A DNA stretch of 64,000 nt from the NCBI GenBank assembly GCA_965279475.1, contig CBDIIA010000002.1, positions 558,001 to 622,000 on the forward strand, in the 5' to 3' direction. The stretch comes from Pseudorhodoferax sp965279475. GTDB lineage: Bacteria; Pseudomonadota; Gammaproteobacteria; Burkholderiales; Burkholderiaceae_C. The translations under genes were made by a program, and so were the position numbers. Position 1 is the first letter of the stretch. Each line of letters begins with the position of its first letter. Below, piece after piece: positions 16,294 to 23,617 of the stretch. Below the pieces are notes generated by a model, which was given only the letters and a program-made list of their open reading frames with translations, had not been told where the DNA came from and ran no database searches.

Positions 16294-18212
16294 TCGATGA
16301 CCTGCTGTTCATCCCGCACCGCAGCGACCTGCACTCCCGTGCGTCGACCCTTGACCTGCATTGTGTGCCACGGGCCGGTTTTTACCAAGGTGCCCGACGC
16401 CTGCCACGCCTCGTGGGTCAGCACGATCGTGGCGTCGAGTTCACGCGACAGGCCCTCGACCCGCGCCGCCACGTTGACGGCGTCGCCGATCGCGGTGTAT
16501 TCGCTGCGCTTGGTCGAACCGATCGAGCCCAGCACCGCCTGGCCGGTGTGCAGGCCGATGCCGACCCTAAACGGCGTGAGCCCGAGCGCCAGCAGCATCG
16601 GGTCGAAACCGACGGCCGCCGTGCGCGCCGCCTGCGCCATCGCCAGCGCGGCCCGCACGGCGCGGGCCGCATGGTCGGCATGCGGCAGCGGCGCACCGAA
16701 CACGGCCATCAGCCCGTCGCCGGTGAACTTGTCGAGCGTGCCGCCCTCGGCATCGACGGCCCGCGCGGCCTCGCCCAGGTAGGTGTTGAGCAAGGCCACG
16801 ATCTGCTGCGGCGACAGGGCTTCCGACATCGTGCTGAACTTCTGGATGTCGAGGAACAGCACCGTGACCGTGCGCAGCTCGCCACCGAGCGCGGGCTCTT
16901 CGCCGGTGCGCACCAGTTCCTGGACCACCTGGTCCGACACGTAGCGGCCGAACAGCCCTTGCATGCGTTCGCGGCGCCGGTTCTCGTAGAACGCGCGGTA
17001 CAGCGCCACGCCGATCGCCAGCAGCACCAGCGTGGCCTGCAATGCCGCCACCGGCAGCAGTTGCAGCTGGCCGAACGCGAGCCGCGACGCCGCGGCACTG
17101 GCGGCCAGGCCCAGCAACAGACCGGCCACGGGCAGCAGCCAGCCGCCGGCCAGCAAGGCCGCCGCCACCGCGGCCACAACCCCCAGCGCCAGCCCGAGCC
17201 GCAGCGCGCCGGGCGCCGCCGTCAGGCGCTCACCCGACAGCAGCATCTCGGCCGCGTTCGCATGCACCTCGGCGCCGTTCATCAGCCGCGGCGCAAAACC
17301 GAAGAAGCGCCGCGCATAGGGCGTCATCTGCCGGTCGCTGCCGTCTTCCGTTGCGAGGATCACCGCCTTGCCGGCCAGCGCGCGGACCTGTGGGTCCTGC
17401 GCTGCCCCGGCCTGCATCAGCTTGCGGAACGACACCCGCGGCACCGTGCCTGGGGGGCCGGCGTAGGCGATGGGCAGAGGCACATCGCCGACGCCGACCG
17501 CGCGGCCGGCCAGGGTCCAGCGCTGCAGCGCCGGATCCAGCCCGGTGGCACGCAGCGCCAGCAGCGCCGCCATCGAGAACACCGGATGGCTCTCTTTCTG
17601 CCGGTCCGGCGGCAGCAGCAGCGCCGGCGCGATGGCCACGGTGCGCACCGCGGCGTTCACGTCGTCCAGGTTGGCCAGCCCCACGTGGGCCCGCAGGTCG
17701 AAGCCGGGCAGCGCGAGCAGATAGTCCGGGTGCGGCAGGAACAGGCCGTCGTAGCGTTCCGCCGTGTTCGAGTAACGCAGGCCGGCCAGCAGCACGCTGC
17801 CGGTCTGCAGCAGGCGCTGGAATGCGGCGTCGTAGCTGCGGCCGCGCGGGTTCTCCTCGCCCAGCACGCGGGCCATCCATTCGCTGGGAGACGAGCCGAA
17901 CAGGATGTCGAGCGCGACCGCCCGCACGCCCACCTGCTGCAGCGTGGCGATGGCGCGTGCGAAGTGGGGCGACCAGAACGCCAGCGGCTCGGAGGTGAAC
18001 TCGGCGAACGAGGCATCGTCGATCACGACCAGCGCCACGTGGGTGGGCGTCTTGCGCACGCCGGCCAGCTGGAACCAGATGTCGGTCGTGGCGTCGTCGG
18101 CCCACTGCAGCACACCGCTGCGGTGCAGTGCCTCGCCCACGCCCAGCGCGGCCAGGGTGCAGACCAGCAGCGCGGTCGACATCTGCCGCGCGGTATTTCT
18201 CCAACGGCGCAT
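16290..18212 (-). CDS. CHASE2-domain adenylate cyclase (class III)
   Basis: This 640-aa inner-membrane sensor-cyclase has a first membrane segment at about residues 11-30, a periplasmic CHASE2 sensor to about 335 (VALVVIDDASFAEF, VRAVALDILFGS), three membrane helices at about 345-410 and a cytoplasmic class III cyclase domain. Metal-binding acids lie in LFLDIQKFS and DKFTGDGLMAVFG; the Lys in TLDKFTGD and the IGDAVN motif favour ATP as substrate. It is the first gene of the minus-strand TPS/CHAT block and overlaps the next gene by 4 bp (ATGA). It would make cAMP in response to an envelope signal. ATG 18212 has GGGAG upstream. Confidence 0.92.
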   Translation of the reverse strand: MRRWRNTARQMSTALLVCTLAALGVGEALHRSGVLQWADDATTDIWFQLAGVRKTPTHVALVVIDDASFAEFTSEPLAFWSPHFARAIATLQQVGVRAVALDILFGSSPSEWMARVLGEENPRGRSYDAAFQRLLQTGSVLLAGLRYSNTAERYDGLFLPHPDYLLALPGFDLRAHVGLANLDDVNAAVRTVAIAPALLLPPDRQKESHPVFSMAALLALRATGLDPALQRWTLAGRAVGVGDVPLPIAYAGPPGTVPRVSFRKLMQAGAAQDPQVRALAGKAVILATEDGSDRQMTPYARRFFGFAPRLMNGAEVHANAAEMLLSGERLTAAPGALRLGLALGVVAAVAAALLAGGWLLPVAGLLLGLAASAAASRLAFGQLQLLPVAALQATLVLLAIGVALYRAFYENRRRERMQGLFGRYVSDQVVQELVRTGEEPALGGELRTVTVLFLDIQKFSTMSEALSPQQIVALLNTYLGEAARAVDAEGGTLDKFTGDGLMAVFGAPLPHADHAARAVRAALAMAQAARTAAVGFDPMLLALGLTPFRVGIGLHTGQAVLGSIGSTKRSEYTAIGDAVNVAARVEGLSRELDATIVLTHEAWQASGTLVKTGPWHTMQVKGRRTGVQVAAVRDEQQVIE

Positions 18213-18291
18213 CGAGGGCTCCCAGGAAGATACAGCCGCAGCGCGGCCTCGCACGGCGGATCCGCATTCGAGGATACACCGCCGGTCTGCG

Positions 18292-18303
18292 GGTGCATGC
18301 ACC
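18292..18303. promoter_or_regulatory. 12-bp perfect palindrome in the divergent cyclase/hypothetical promoter region
   Basis: GGTGCATGCACC is a perfect palindrome within the 123-bp space between the divergent cyclase gene (start 18212) and the hypothetical gene (start 18336). It may be an operator for either. It does not match the TGTGA-N6-TCACA CRP consensus. Confidence 0.35.
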
Positions 18304-18335
18304 GGGCTGACGCACCGATGCCCTAGGATGCGCCG

Positions 18336-19640
18336 ATGCGAAGTCTCTGGAAATGGTCGTTCCGCGCGGTGCTGCTGGGGGTGCTGGCGCTGCCCCTGGG
18401 CCTGCTCGTGCTGTGCTGGGCCGCCGTCGACGACGCGCCCACTGTACGCCAGCCGGTGCAGTTCACGCCGGCCCATGTCGAGCGCGCGAAGCGCCTGCTC
18501 GAACGCAACGACCCGCGCGGCATGCGCAACGGCGCGCTGCGCACGATCACGCTGACGCAGGACGACCTCGACCTGGCACTCAACTACCTGGCGCAACGCC
18601 AATGGAAGGGCAGCACCCGGCTCACGTTGCGCGACGGCGTGGCCACGCTCGAGGCCAGCCTGCCGCTGCCGAGCAACCCGTTCGGCCAGTACCTCAATCT
18701 CGCGGCGGTGCTGCGCGACACGGGTGAGCGGCCGCGCGTGGAGTCGCTGCGCATCGGTCGGGTCGACGTGCCCGGGCGCATTGCCGGGTGGATGCTGCAG
18801 GCGGGCCTGTACTGGATGCAGCGCAGCCCGGCGTACGGCGCCAGTGCCGATTCGATCCAGCGCGTGCAGGTCAGCCCGCAGATGCTGCGGGTGGTCTACG
18901 TGTGGAACGAGGCCGCGGCCGAACAGCTGAAGGCCTCGCTGATGGACACCGGCGATCAGGAACGGCTGCAGGCCTACCAGACGCGGCTGGCGGCATTGAC
19001 GGCGGCGCTGGCGCCCGTGGCCGCCCGGCCGGCACAGGCCGCGCCCGCGCTGCCCCTGCACACGCTGCTGCAGCCCTTGCTCGAACTCGCGGCCCAGCGC
19101 GCGGCCCAGGACGGCGGCGCGCGCCTTGCGCTGGAACACCGGGCGGCGCTGGTGGCGCTGGCGTTCTACGTCAACGGCAAGGGCCTGGCCGCGGTGGTGC
19201 CGGCCGCTGCGCTGTGGCCCGCGCCGGTGCCGCAGCAGGTGACGCTGGGCGGCCGCGGCGACTTCGCCCAGCACTTCAGCGTGTCGGCCGCGCTGGCGGC
19301 CACCGCGGGCAGCCCGCTGGCCGACGCGGTGGGCCTGTACAAGGAGATCGACGACGCGCGCGGCGGCAGCGGTTTCTCGTTCAACGACATCGCGGCCGAC
19401 CGCGCGGGCACGCGCTTTGGCGAACTGGCGGTCGGCGACGACACGATGCAGGCCCGGCTGCGCCGCCGCACCAGTGCCGGCCTGACCGACCGCGACCTGC
19501 TGCCGCCGGTGAAGGACCTGCCCGAGTTCATGCAGGAGGCCGAGTTCAAGAAACGCTATGGCGGCGTCGGCAGCCCGGTCTACAAGAAGATGCAGGCCGA
19601 CATCGAGCAGCGGATCGCGGCGCTTCCGCTGTACCGGTGA
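18336..19640 (+). CDS. Conserved hypothetical membrane-anchored protein
   Basis: This 434-aa protein has one N-terminal membrane segment (about residues 9-31, AVLLGVLALPLGLLVLCWAA) and a large, probably periplasmic body. No enzyme motif is visible. The motif GGSGFSFNDIAADRAGTRFGE near the C-terminus recalls one I have seen in unassigned Burkholderiales proteins. Codon use is like its neighbours. It is divergent from the cyclase gene and ends just upstream of the toxin-antitoxin promoter. No function is assigned. Confidence 0.75.
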   Translation: MRSLWKWSFRAVLLGVLALPLGLLVLCWAAVDDAPTVRQPVQFTPAHVERAKRLLERNDPRGMRNGALRTITLTQDDLDLALNYLAQRQWKGSTRLTLRDGVATLEASLPLPSNPFGQYLNLAAVLRDTGERPRVESLRIGRVDVPGRIAGWMLQAGLYWMQRSPAYGASADSIQRVQVSPQMLRVVYVWNEAAAEQLKASLMDTGDQERLQAYQTRLAALTAALAPVAARPAQAAPALPLHTLLQPLLELAAQRAAQDGGARLALEHRAALVALAFYVNGKGLAAVVPAAALWPAPVPQQVTLGGRGDFAQHFSVSAALAATAGSPLADAVGLYKEIDDARGGSGFSFNDIAADRAGTRFGELAVGDDTMQARLRRRTSAGLTDRDLLPPVKDLPEFMQEAEFKKRYGGVGSPVYKKMQADIEQRIAALPLYR

Positions 19641-19647
19641 AGGTCAC

Positions 19648-19666
19648 GATGGCTAAAATGGCCATC
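19648..19666 (+). promoter_or_regulatory. Operator/promoter of the Phd-CcdB pair
   Basis: GATGGC-N7-GCCATC is a perfect 6-bp-arm inverted repeat whose spacer contains a -10-like TAAAAT (19654-19659). It lies 22 bp before the antitoxin ATG, the usual place for an autoregulatory antitoxin operator. The -35 region is weak. Confidence 0.55.
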
Positions 19667-19687
19667 GTCCATTGCCGAGGAATTCCC

Positions 19688-19957
19688 ATGCAGGTGACCG
19701 CCACGCAAGCCAAGAACCGATTCGGCGCCATGTGCGCTGAGGCCAAGATCGCCCCGGTCTATGTCGAGAAAGACGGCCGTATCGACACCGTCATCGTGTC
19801 GGCACAGCAATTCGAAGCGCTGCAGTCCGCGGCGCAGGCAGCGCCACCCATCCGGCGCAAGGCGCAATTCGAGAAGGCGCATGCGGCCTGGCTCGCCGAG
19901 CAGAACGCCCGCTTCGAGGCCCATGGCCTGTGGTGCGACGACATGCGGGTCTGGTAG
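19688..19957 (+). CDS. Antitoxin with Phd/YefM-like N-terminus and CcdA-like C-terminus
   Basis: This 89-aa protein begins VTATQAKNRFGAMCAEAK and VEKDGRIDTVIVSAQQFEALQ, the Phd/YefM DNA-binding and dimerisation pattern. Its tail, AHAAWLAEQNARFEAHGLWCDDMRVW, instead resembles the C-terminal CcdB-binding arm of CcdA, which ends in an acidic ...ENRDW. It therefore looks like a Phd-fold repressor fused to a CcdA-type toxin-wrapping arm. The ATG at 19688 is chosen because GAGGAA lies 7 nt upstream and an inverted-repeat promoter lies just before it. The next gene, 9 bp on, is a CcdB-family toxin. Confidence 0.82.
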   Translation: MQVTATQAKNRFGAMCAEAKIAPVYVEKDGRIDTVIVSAQQFEALQSAAQAAPPIRRKAQFEKAHAAWLAEQNARFEAHGLWCDDMRVW

Positions 19958-19966
19958 CCCGTGGCC

Positions 19967-20281
19967 ATGCAATTTGGCGTGTACGAAAACCCCAGCCCGA
20001 GGATGCGCGACCAGTACCCTTTTCTGGTCGACATCCAGAGCGACCTGCTCGCCGGCTTGGCGACACGCATGGTGGTGCCCCTGGCGATCACGAAGCTGGG
20101 CACCGACGCGTTGCCGCGCCGCCTGTGTCCGATGGTGCGGGTGCAAGGCCGCAGCCTGATGCTCGTGCCCTTCGAAGCGGCACCACTCGACAAACGTCTG
20201 CTGAAATCAGAAATCACGTCCCTGCGGGACCGCGCCCATGACATCGTCGCGGCGATGGATGCCGTGATGAGCGGCATCTGA
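19967..20281 (+). CDS. ccdB: CcdB-family toxin (DNA gyrase inhibitor type)
   Basis: This 104-aa protein aligns by eye with F-plasmid CcdB: MQFGVYENP at the start, YPFLVDIQSDLL, RMVVPLA, LCPMVRVQGRSLMLVPFEAA and a terminal AAMDAVMSGI comparable with CcdB NLMFWGI. CcdB traps gyrase in its cleavage complex; the Trp99-type residue of plasmid CcdB is Ser here (MSGI), so gyrase poisoning may be weakened or the target may differ. ATG 19967 is preferred because CcdB proteins begin MQF; a GTG at 19961 is the alternative. It is cotranscribed with the upstream antitoxin. Confidence 0.88.
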   Translation: MQFGVYENPSPRMRDQYPFLVDIQSDLLAGLATRMVVPLAITKLGTDALPRRLCPMVRVQGRSLMLVPFEAAPLDKRLLKSEITSLRDRAHDIVAAMDAVMSGI

Positions 20282-20293
20282 ATTCGCACTCCT

Positions 20294-20394
20294 GCGGGTT
20301 TGCAATCAGAGCAAGCACAAGGCGCGAAGCCGAAGACAGTGCTGCAGCACGGCGAGGCGAAGCAACGCAGTGATCGTTTTGATTGCGAATCCGC
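20294..20394. repeat. Intergenic inverted repeat between convergent genes
   Basis: Arms 20294-20308 and 20380-20394 are inverted copies matching at 13 of 15 positions (GCGGGTTTGCAATCA and the complement of GCGGATTCGCAATCA). The 71-bp interior contains a perfect GTGCTGCAGCAC palindrome. It fills the gap between ccdB and the convergent M48 peptidase gene. It could be a bidirectional terminator or a dispersed structured element. Confidence 0.5.
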
Positions 20395-20395
20395 T

Positions 20396-21220
20396 TCAGC
20401 CCTTCTTCGCCCGTTCGTACAGCGGCATCACCGCCGGCAGGTTGCGTTCGATCTCGGCGATGCGGGAGGCGCCCGCCGGGTGGGTGCTGAGCCACTGCGG
20501 GGGTGCGCCCTTGTTGGCCGCACTCATCTTCTTCCACAGCGTGATGCCGGCGCGCGGGTCGTAGCCGGCGCGGGCGGCGAGTTCCAGGCCGACCAGGTCG
20601 GCCTCGGTCTCGTTGCCGCGGCTGAACTTGAGCGACAGCAGCTGCGCCCCGCCGCCGATCACCTGCTGGCCGATCGCGCCCGCGCCGAGGATCTGGCCCA
20701 GCACATTGGCGCCGATGTTGGTGGCGGCCGACTTGCCGGCGCGCTCGCGGGCGTGCTCGCGCAGCGCGTGGGCGATCTCGTGCCCCATCACCGCGGCGAC
20801 CTCGTCGTCGTTGAGCTGCAGCTGGTCGAGGATGCCGGTGTAGAACGCGATCTTGCCGCCCGGCATGCACCAGGCGTTGATCTGCTTGCTGCCGATCAGG
20901 TTGACCTCCCACTTCCAGCCCTTGGCGCGTGGGTTCCAGGGCAGCGCCTGCGGGATGATGCGCTGCGCGATCCGGCGCAGCCGCTGCAGCTGCGGATTGC
21001 CCTCTGGCGCCAGCGCACGCTGCTGTGCCGCCTGCTGCAGCGTCTGGCGGTACTGCTGTTCGGCCGTGCGTTCCATCGTGTCGGCCGACACGAGTTTCGA
21101 GAACGCCGAGTTCTCGCCCACGTCGACGCCCTCGCGCGCCACGGCGGGCGGCACGGCGGCGGGCAGTACCAGCAGCGCAGCCGCAAGCGAGGCCCCCACG
21201 ACCGACTTCAAAGACTTCAT
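20396..21220 (-). CDS. M48-family metallopeptidase, exported
   Basis: This 274-aa periplasmic or lipoprotein-like zinc protease has a signal peptide ending near PPAVARE. The zinc site is HEIAH at residues 147-151, with the third ligand Glu in NETEADLVGLEL. It is similar in layout to BepA/LoiP/YcaL-type envelope proteases involved in outer-membrane protein quality control; it lacks BepA's long C-terminal TPR domain, so it is closer to LoiP/YcaL. The start at 21220 has GGGAGAGTCAGG upstream. It is divergent from ampG by 73 bp. Confidence 0.9.
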   Translation of the reverse strand: MKSLKSVVGASLAAALLVLPAAVPPAVAREGVDVGENSAFSKLVSADTMERTAEQQYRQTLQQAAQQRALAPEGNPQLQRLRRIAQRIIPQALPWNPRAKGWKWEVNLIGSKQINAWCMPGGKIAFYTGILDQLQLNDDEVAAVMGHEIAHALREHARERAGKSAATNIGANVLGQILGAGAIGQQVIGGGAQLLSLKFSRGNETEADLVGLELAARAGYDPRAGITLWKKMSAANKGAPPQWLSTHPAGASRIAEIERNLPAVMPLYERAKKG

Positions 21221-21293
21221 CCTGACTCTCCCTGAACCTGTTGTCTGACGCACTTCGCACCGGGCACGAGACCGACGGACGTATTATTCCCGC

Positions 21294-22622
21294 ATGATCC
21301 CAAGCCCGACGGCAAAGACCTCCAACGCCGCAATGCCGACCTGGGCCGACACCTGGAAGGTCTATCTGGAGCCCGCCACGCTGCGCATGCTGTCGCTGGG
21401 TTTCTCGGCCGGGCTGCCGCTGCTGCTGGTGCTGGGCACCTTGAGCTTCCGGCTGCGCGGCGCGGGCATCGACCGCACGACCATCGGCTACCTGAGCTGG
21501 GTGGGCCTCGCCTATGGCTTCAAGTGGGTCTGGGCGCCGCTGGTCGACCGCCTGCCGCTGCCGCCGCTCACCACCTGGCTGGGTCGGCGCCGCGGCTGGC
21601 TGCTGCTGGCGCAGGGCATCGTCATCACCGGGCTGGCCGGCATGGCACTGGCCGATCCGCGCGATGGCCTGCAGCCGCTGGTGTGGTGCGCGCTGCTGGT
21701 GGCCTTCGGCTCGGCCACGCAGGACATCGCACTCGACGCCTTCCGCATCGAATCGGCCAGCGCCGAGCGGCAAGCCGCGCTGGCAGCCGCCTACCAGACC
21801 GGCTACCGACTGGCGATGATCTGGGCCGGCGCGGGCGTGCTGTGGGTCGTGGCCTGGGCCAAGCAGGACGCCAGCGGCTACCAGAACGGCGCCTGGACCA
21901 CCGCGTACCTGGTGATGGCCGCGTCGATGGCCCCGGGTGTGCTGACCGTGCTGCTGTCGGCCGAGCCGCTGCCCCGCGCGTTCACGCCGGCCCGCAGCGT
22001 GGGCGAATGGCTGCAGAGCGCGCTGGTCGAGCCGTTCGCCGACTTCATCCGCCGCTACCGCTGGCAGGCCGGGCTGATCCTGGCGCTGATCGCCATCTAC
22101 CGCATCAGCGACGTGGTGATGGGCATCATGGCCAACCCGTTCTATGTGGACATGGGCTTCACCGAGGGCGAGGTCGCCACCGTCAGCAAGGTGTACGGCG
22201 TGGTGATGACGCTGGTGGGCGCCTTCGTCGGCGGCGTGCTGTCGATGCGGCTGGGCGTGATGCGCGTGCTGATGCTGGGCGCCGTGCTCAGCGCGGCCAG
22301 CAACCTGCTGTTCGCCTGGATGGCCAGCCGCGGCCACGACCTGATGGCGCTGACCCTGGTGGTCTCGGCCGACAACCTGGCCGGCGGCATCGCCTCGGCG
22401 GCCTTCATCGCCTACCTGTCGAGCCTGACCAACATCAACTACTCGGCCACGCAGTACGCGTTGTTCAGCTCGCTGATGCTGCTGCTGCCCAAGTTCATCG
22501 CCGGCTTCTCGGGCAAGTATGTCGACGCCTTCGGTTATGCGGACTTCTTCATCGCCACGTCGCTGCTGGGTCTGCCGGTGCTGCTGCTGGTGTGGCTGGC
22601 GTCGCGCAGCAAGGCGGGCTGA
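21294..22622 (+). CDS. ampG: AmpG-family muropeptide permease (MFS)
   Basis: This 442-aa inner-membrane transporter has 12 predicted segments. AmpG imports anhydromuropeptides for cell-wall recycling and so influences AmpR/AmpC induction. Family features seen are LGFSAGLPLLLVLGTLSFRLRGAGI at the first helix, SATQDIALDAFRIES after helix 4 and SDNLAGG-like SADNLAGGIASAAFIAYLSSL near helix 10. Starts at 21294 or an internal ATG 13 codons on are both possible; the first is kept. A 12-bp hairpin lies 10 bp after the stop. Confidence 0.92.
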   Translation: MIPSPTAKTSNAAMPTWADTWKVYLEPATLRMLSLGFSAGLPLLLVLGTLSFRLRGAGIDRTTIGYLSWVGLAYGFKWVWAPLVDRLPLPPLTTWLGRRRGWLLLAQGIVITGLAGMALADPRDGLQPLVWCALLVAFGSATQDIALDAFRIESASAERQAALAAAYQTGYRLAMIWAGAGVLWVVAWAKQDASGYQNGAWTTAYLVMAASMAPGVLTVLLSAEPLPRAFTPARSVGEWLQSALVEPFADFIRRYRWQAGLILALIAIYRISDVVMGIMANPFYVDMGFTEGEVATVSKVYGVVMTLVGAFVGGVLSMRLGVMRVLMLGAVLSAASNLLFAWMASRGHDLMALTLVVSADNLAGGIASAAFIAYLSSLTNINYSATQYALFSSLMLLLPKFIAGFSGKYVDAFGYADFFIATSLLGLPVLLLVWLASRSKAG

Positions 22623-22632
22623 CGATCCAGGT

Positions 22633-22668
22633 CGTCCATCGGCGGAGCCGCCGAAGCGCCGATGGACG
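22633..22668 (+). terminator. Hairpin downstream of ampG
   Basis: CGTCCATCGGCG and CGCCGATGGACG are perfect 12-bp arms around a 12-nt loop, starting 10 bp after the ampG stop. There is no T tract, so this is a likely transcript-end structure rather than a classical intrinsic terminator. Confidence 0.5.
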
Positions 22669-22699
22669 TGCTGCAGGCGCTGCGGACGCAGGGGTGGCT

Positions 22700-22902
22700 A
22701 TGCTCCACCGACGAACGACTCCACCTCCACGTACCTACGACGAAGAGATCGGCTGCGTCGGCGTGCGCTCGATGCTGCCCGACATCGGCCACGCCGGCCC
22801 GCGCCCGACGAGTTCGTGACCGTCGGGCAATTGCAGCAATGCGACGCGACGCTGGCGCGGGTGGGGGAATGGCTGCGGGCCGAGGACGCCGGGCCGCTTT
22901 GA
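22700..22902 (+). pseudogene. Possible frameshifted small gene remnant
   Basis: Two partial frames read as one small protein if a single base shift is allowed near 22800: the first runs MLHRRTTPPPRTYDEEIGC...PDIGHAGPR and stops at 22819; the second continues PDEFVTVGQLQQCDATLARVGEWLRAEDAGPL and stops at 22902. Codon bias of the second part is coding-like. The intact product would be about 67 aa, of unknown function. It lies between ampG and the convergent tetR gene. Sequencing error or real decay cannot be separated here. Confidence 0.35.
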
Positions 22903-22904
22903 TT

Positions 22905-23543
22905 TCAAGCGTAGGGCGTGCCGGCCATCGCGGCTTCAAGCCCGATGCTTCCCTTGTCGACGATCGCCAGAAACACAGCGGTCGCTTCCTTTGCATCTCG
23001 CTTTTCCTTGAAGGTGCGGTGCGCCTGGATCAGCGCCACGGTCCACGTCGCCAGCAGCAGACTGGCCGTCATGTGGGCGGCGGGATCGCCCGGTTCTTGC
23101 GCTACACATTCGCATAGCGCCACTGCCACGACCTGCGCGAGCTCGTCGCGGATGGCCCTGGCCCGCGCCTTCAGGGTTTCGCTGCCCTCGATCGTCGCGA
23201 TGAAGCTCTGGCTTTCGGCAGAGAAGTTGATATAAGGGCTCTGCTCCGCCACAAGCCGATGCGCAAGCAGGCGCAGCGTCTCGATTGGCGCGACCTGGGG
23301 ATCGCGCTGGCGCAAGGCTTCGCGCAAGACATCGCGAGCCTCTTCGTCGCGGTCAAAGAACATGTCCTCCTTGCGAGGAAAGTGGTTGAACACCGTCATT
23401 CGACCCACATCGGCGGCTGCCGCAATCTCATCCACCGTCACCTTGTCGAAGCCCCGCCCCCAGAAGAGTTGTGTGGCGGCATTGGAGATCTCCTGCCGAG
23501 TGGCAAGGCGTTTGCGGGATGGGTGATCGGGCGGGATGGACAT
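22905..23543 (-). CDS. TetR/AcrR-family repressor
   Basis: This 212-aa regulator has the N-terminal TetR helix-turn-helix: EISNAATQLFWGRGFDKVTVDEIAAAADVGRMTVFNHFPRKEDMF condensed over residues about 17-63. The C-terminal ligand domain is typical in length. It is divergent from a Tet(A)-like efflux gene, and the 74-bp gap contains two dyads suited to TetR dimers, so autoregulation and control of the pump are expected. Its ATG lies about 7 nt from a TACAAT -10-like box, so its message may be almost leaderless. Confidence 0.9.
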   Translation of the reverse strand: MSIPPDHPSRKRLATRQEISNAATQLFWGRGFDKVTVDEIAAAADVGRMTVFNHFPRKEDMFFDRDEEARDVLREALRQRDPQVAPIETLRLLAHRLVAEQSPYINFSAESQSFIATIEGSETLKARARAIRDELAQVVAVALCECVAQEPGDPAAHMTASLLLATWTVALIQAHRTFKEKRDAKEATAVFLAIVDKGSIGLEAAMAGTPYA

Positions 23544-23551
23544 GCCTTTAT

Positions 23552-23582
23552 TGTACCGAGTACACTTTATGTACTCAGTACA
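23552..23582. promoter_or_regulatory. Double TetR-type operator
   Basis: Two dyads, TGTAC-CGA-GTACA at 23552-23564 and TGTAC-TCA-GTACA at 23570-23582, have perfect 5-bp arms and centres 18 bp apart. They overlap the putative tetR -10 box (complement of 23550-23555) and lie 35 bp before the efflux gene ATG. Confidence 0.7.
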
Positions 23583-23617
23583 TTTTCGGCGCAGCCATAC
23601 CGCTGCCCGAGCCCACC

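Noticed and set aside
16143..18326. Long plus-strand frame opposite the CHASE2 cyclase
   Set aside because: Antisense shadow of a protein with intact cyclase motifs; composition is Gln/Arg/His-rich and not protein-like.
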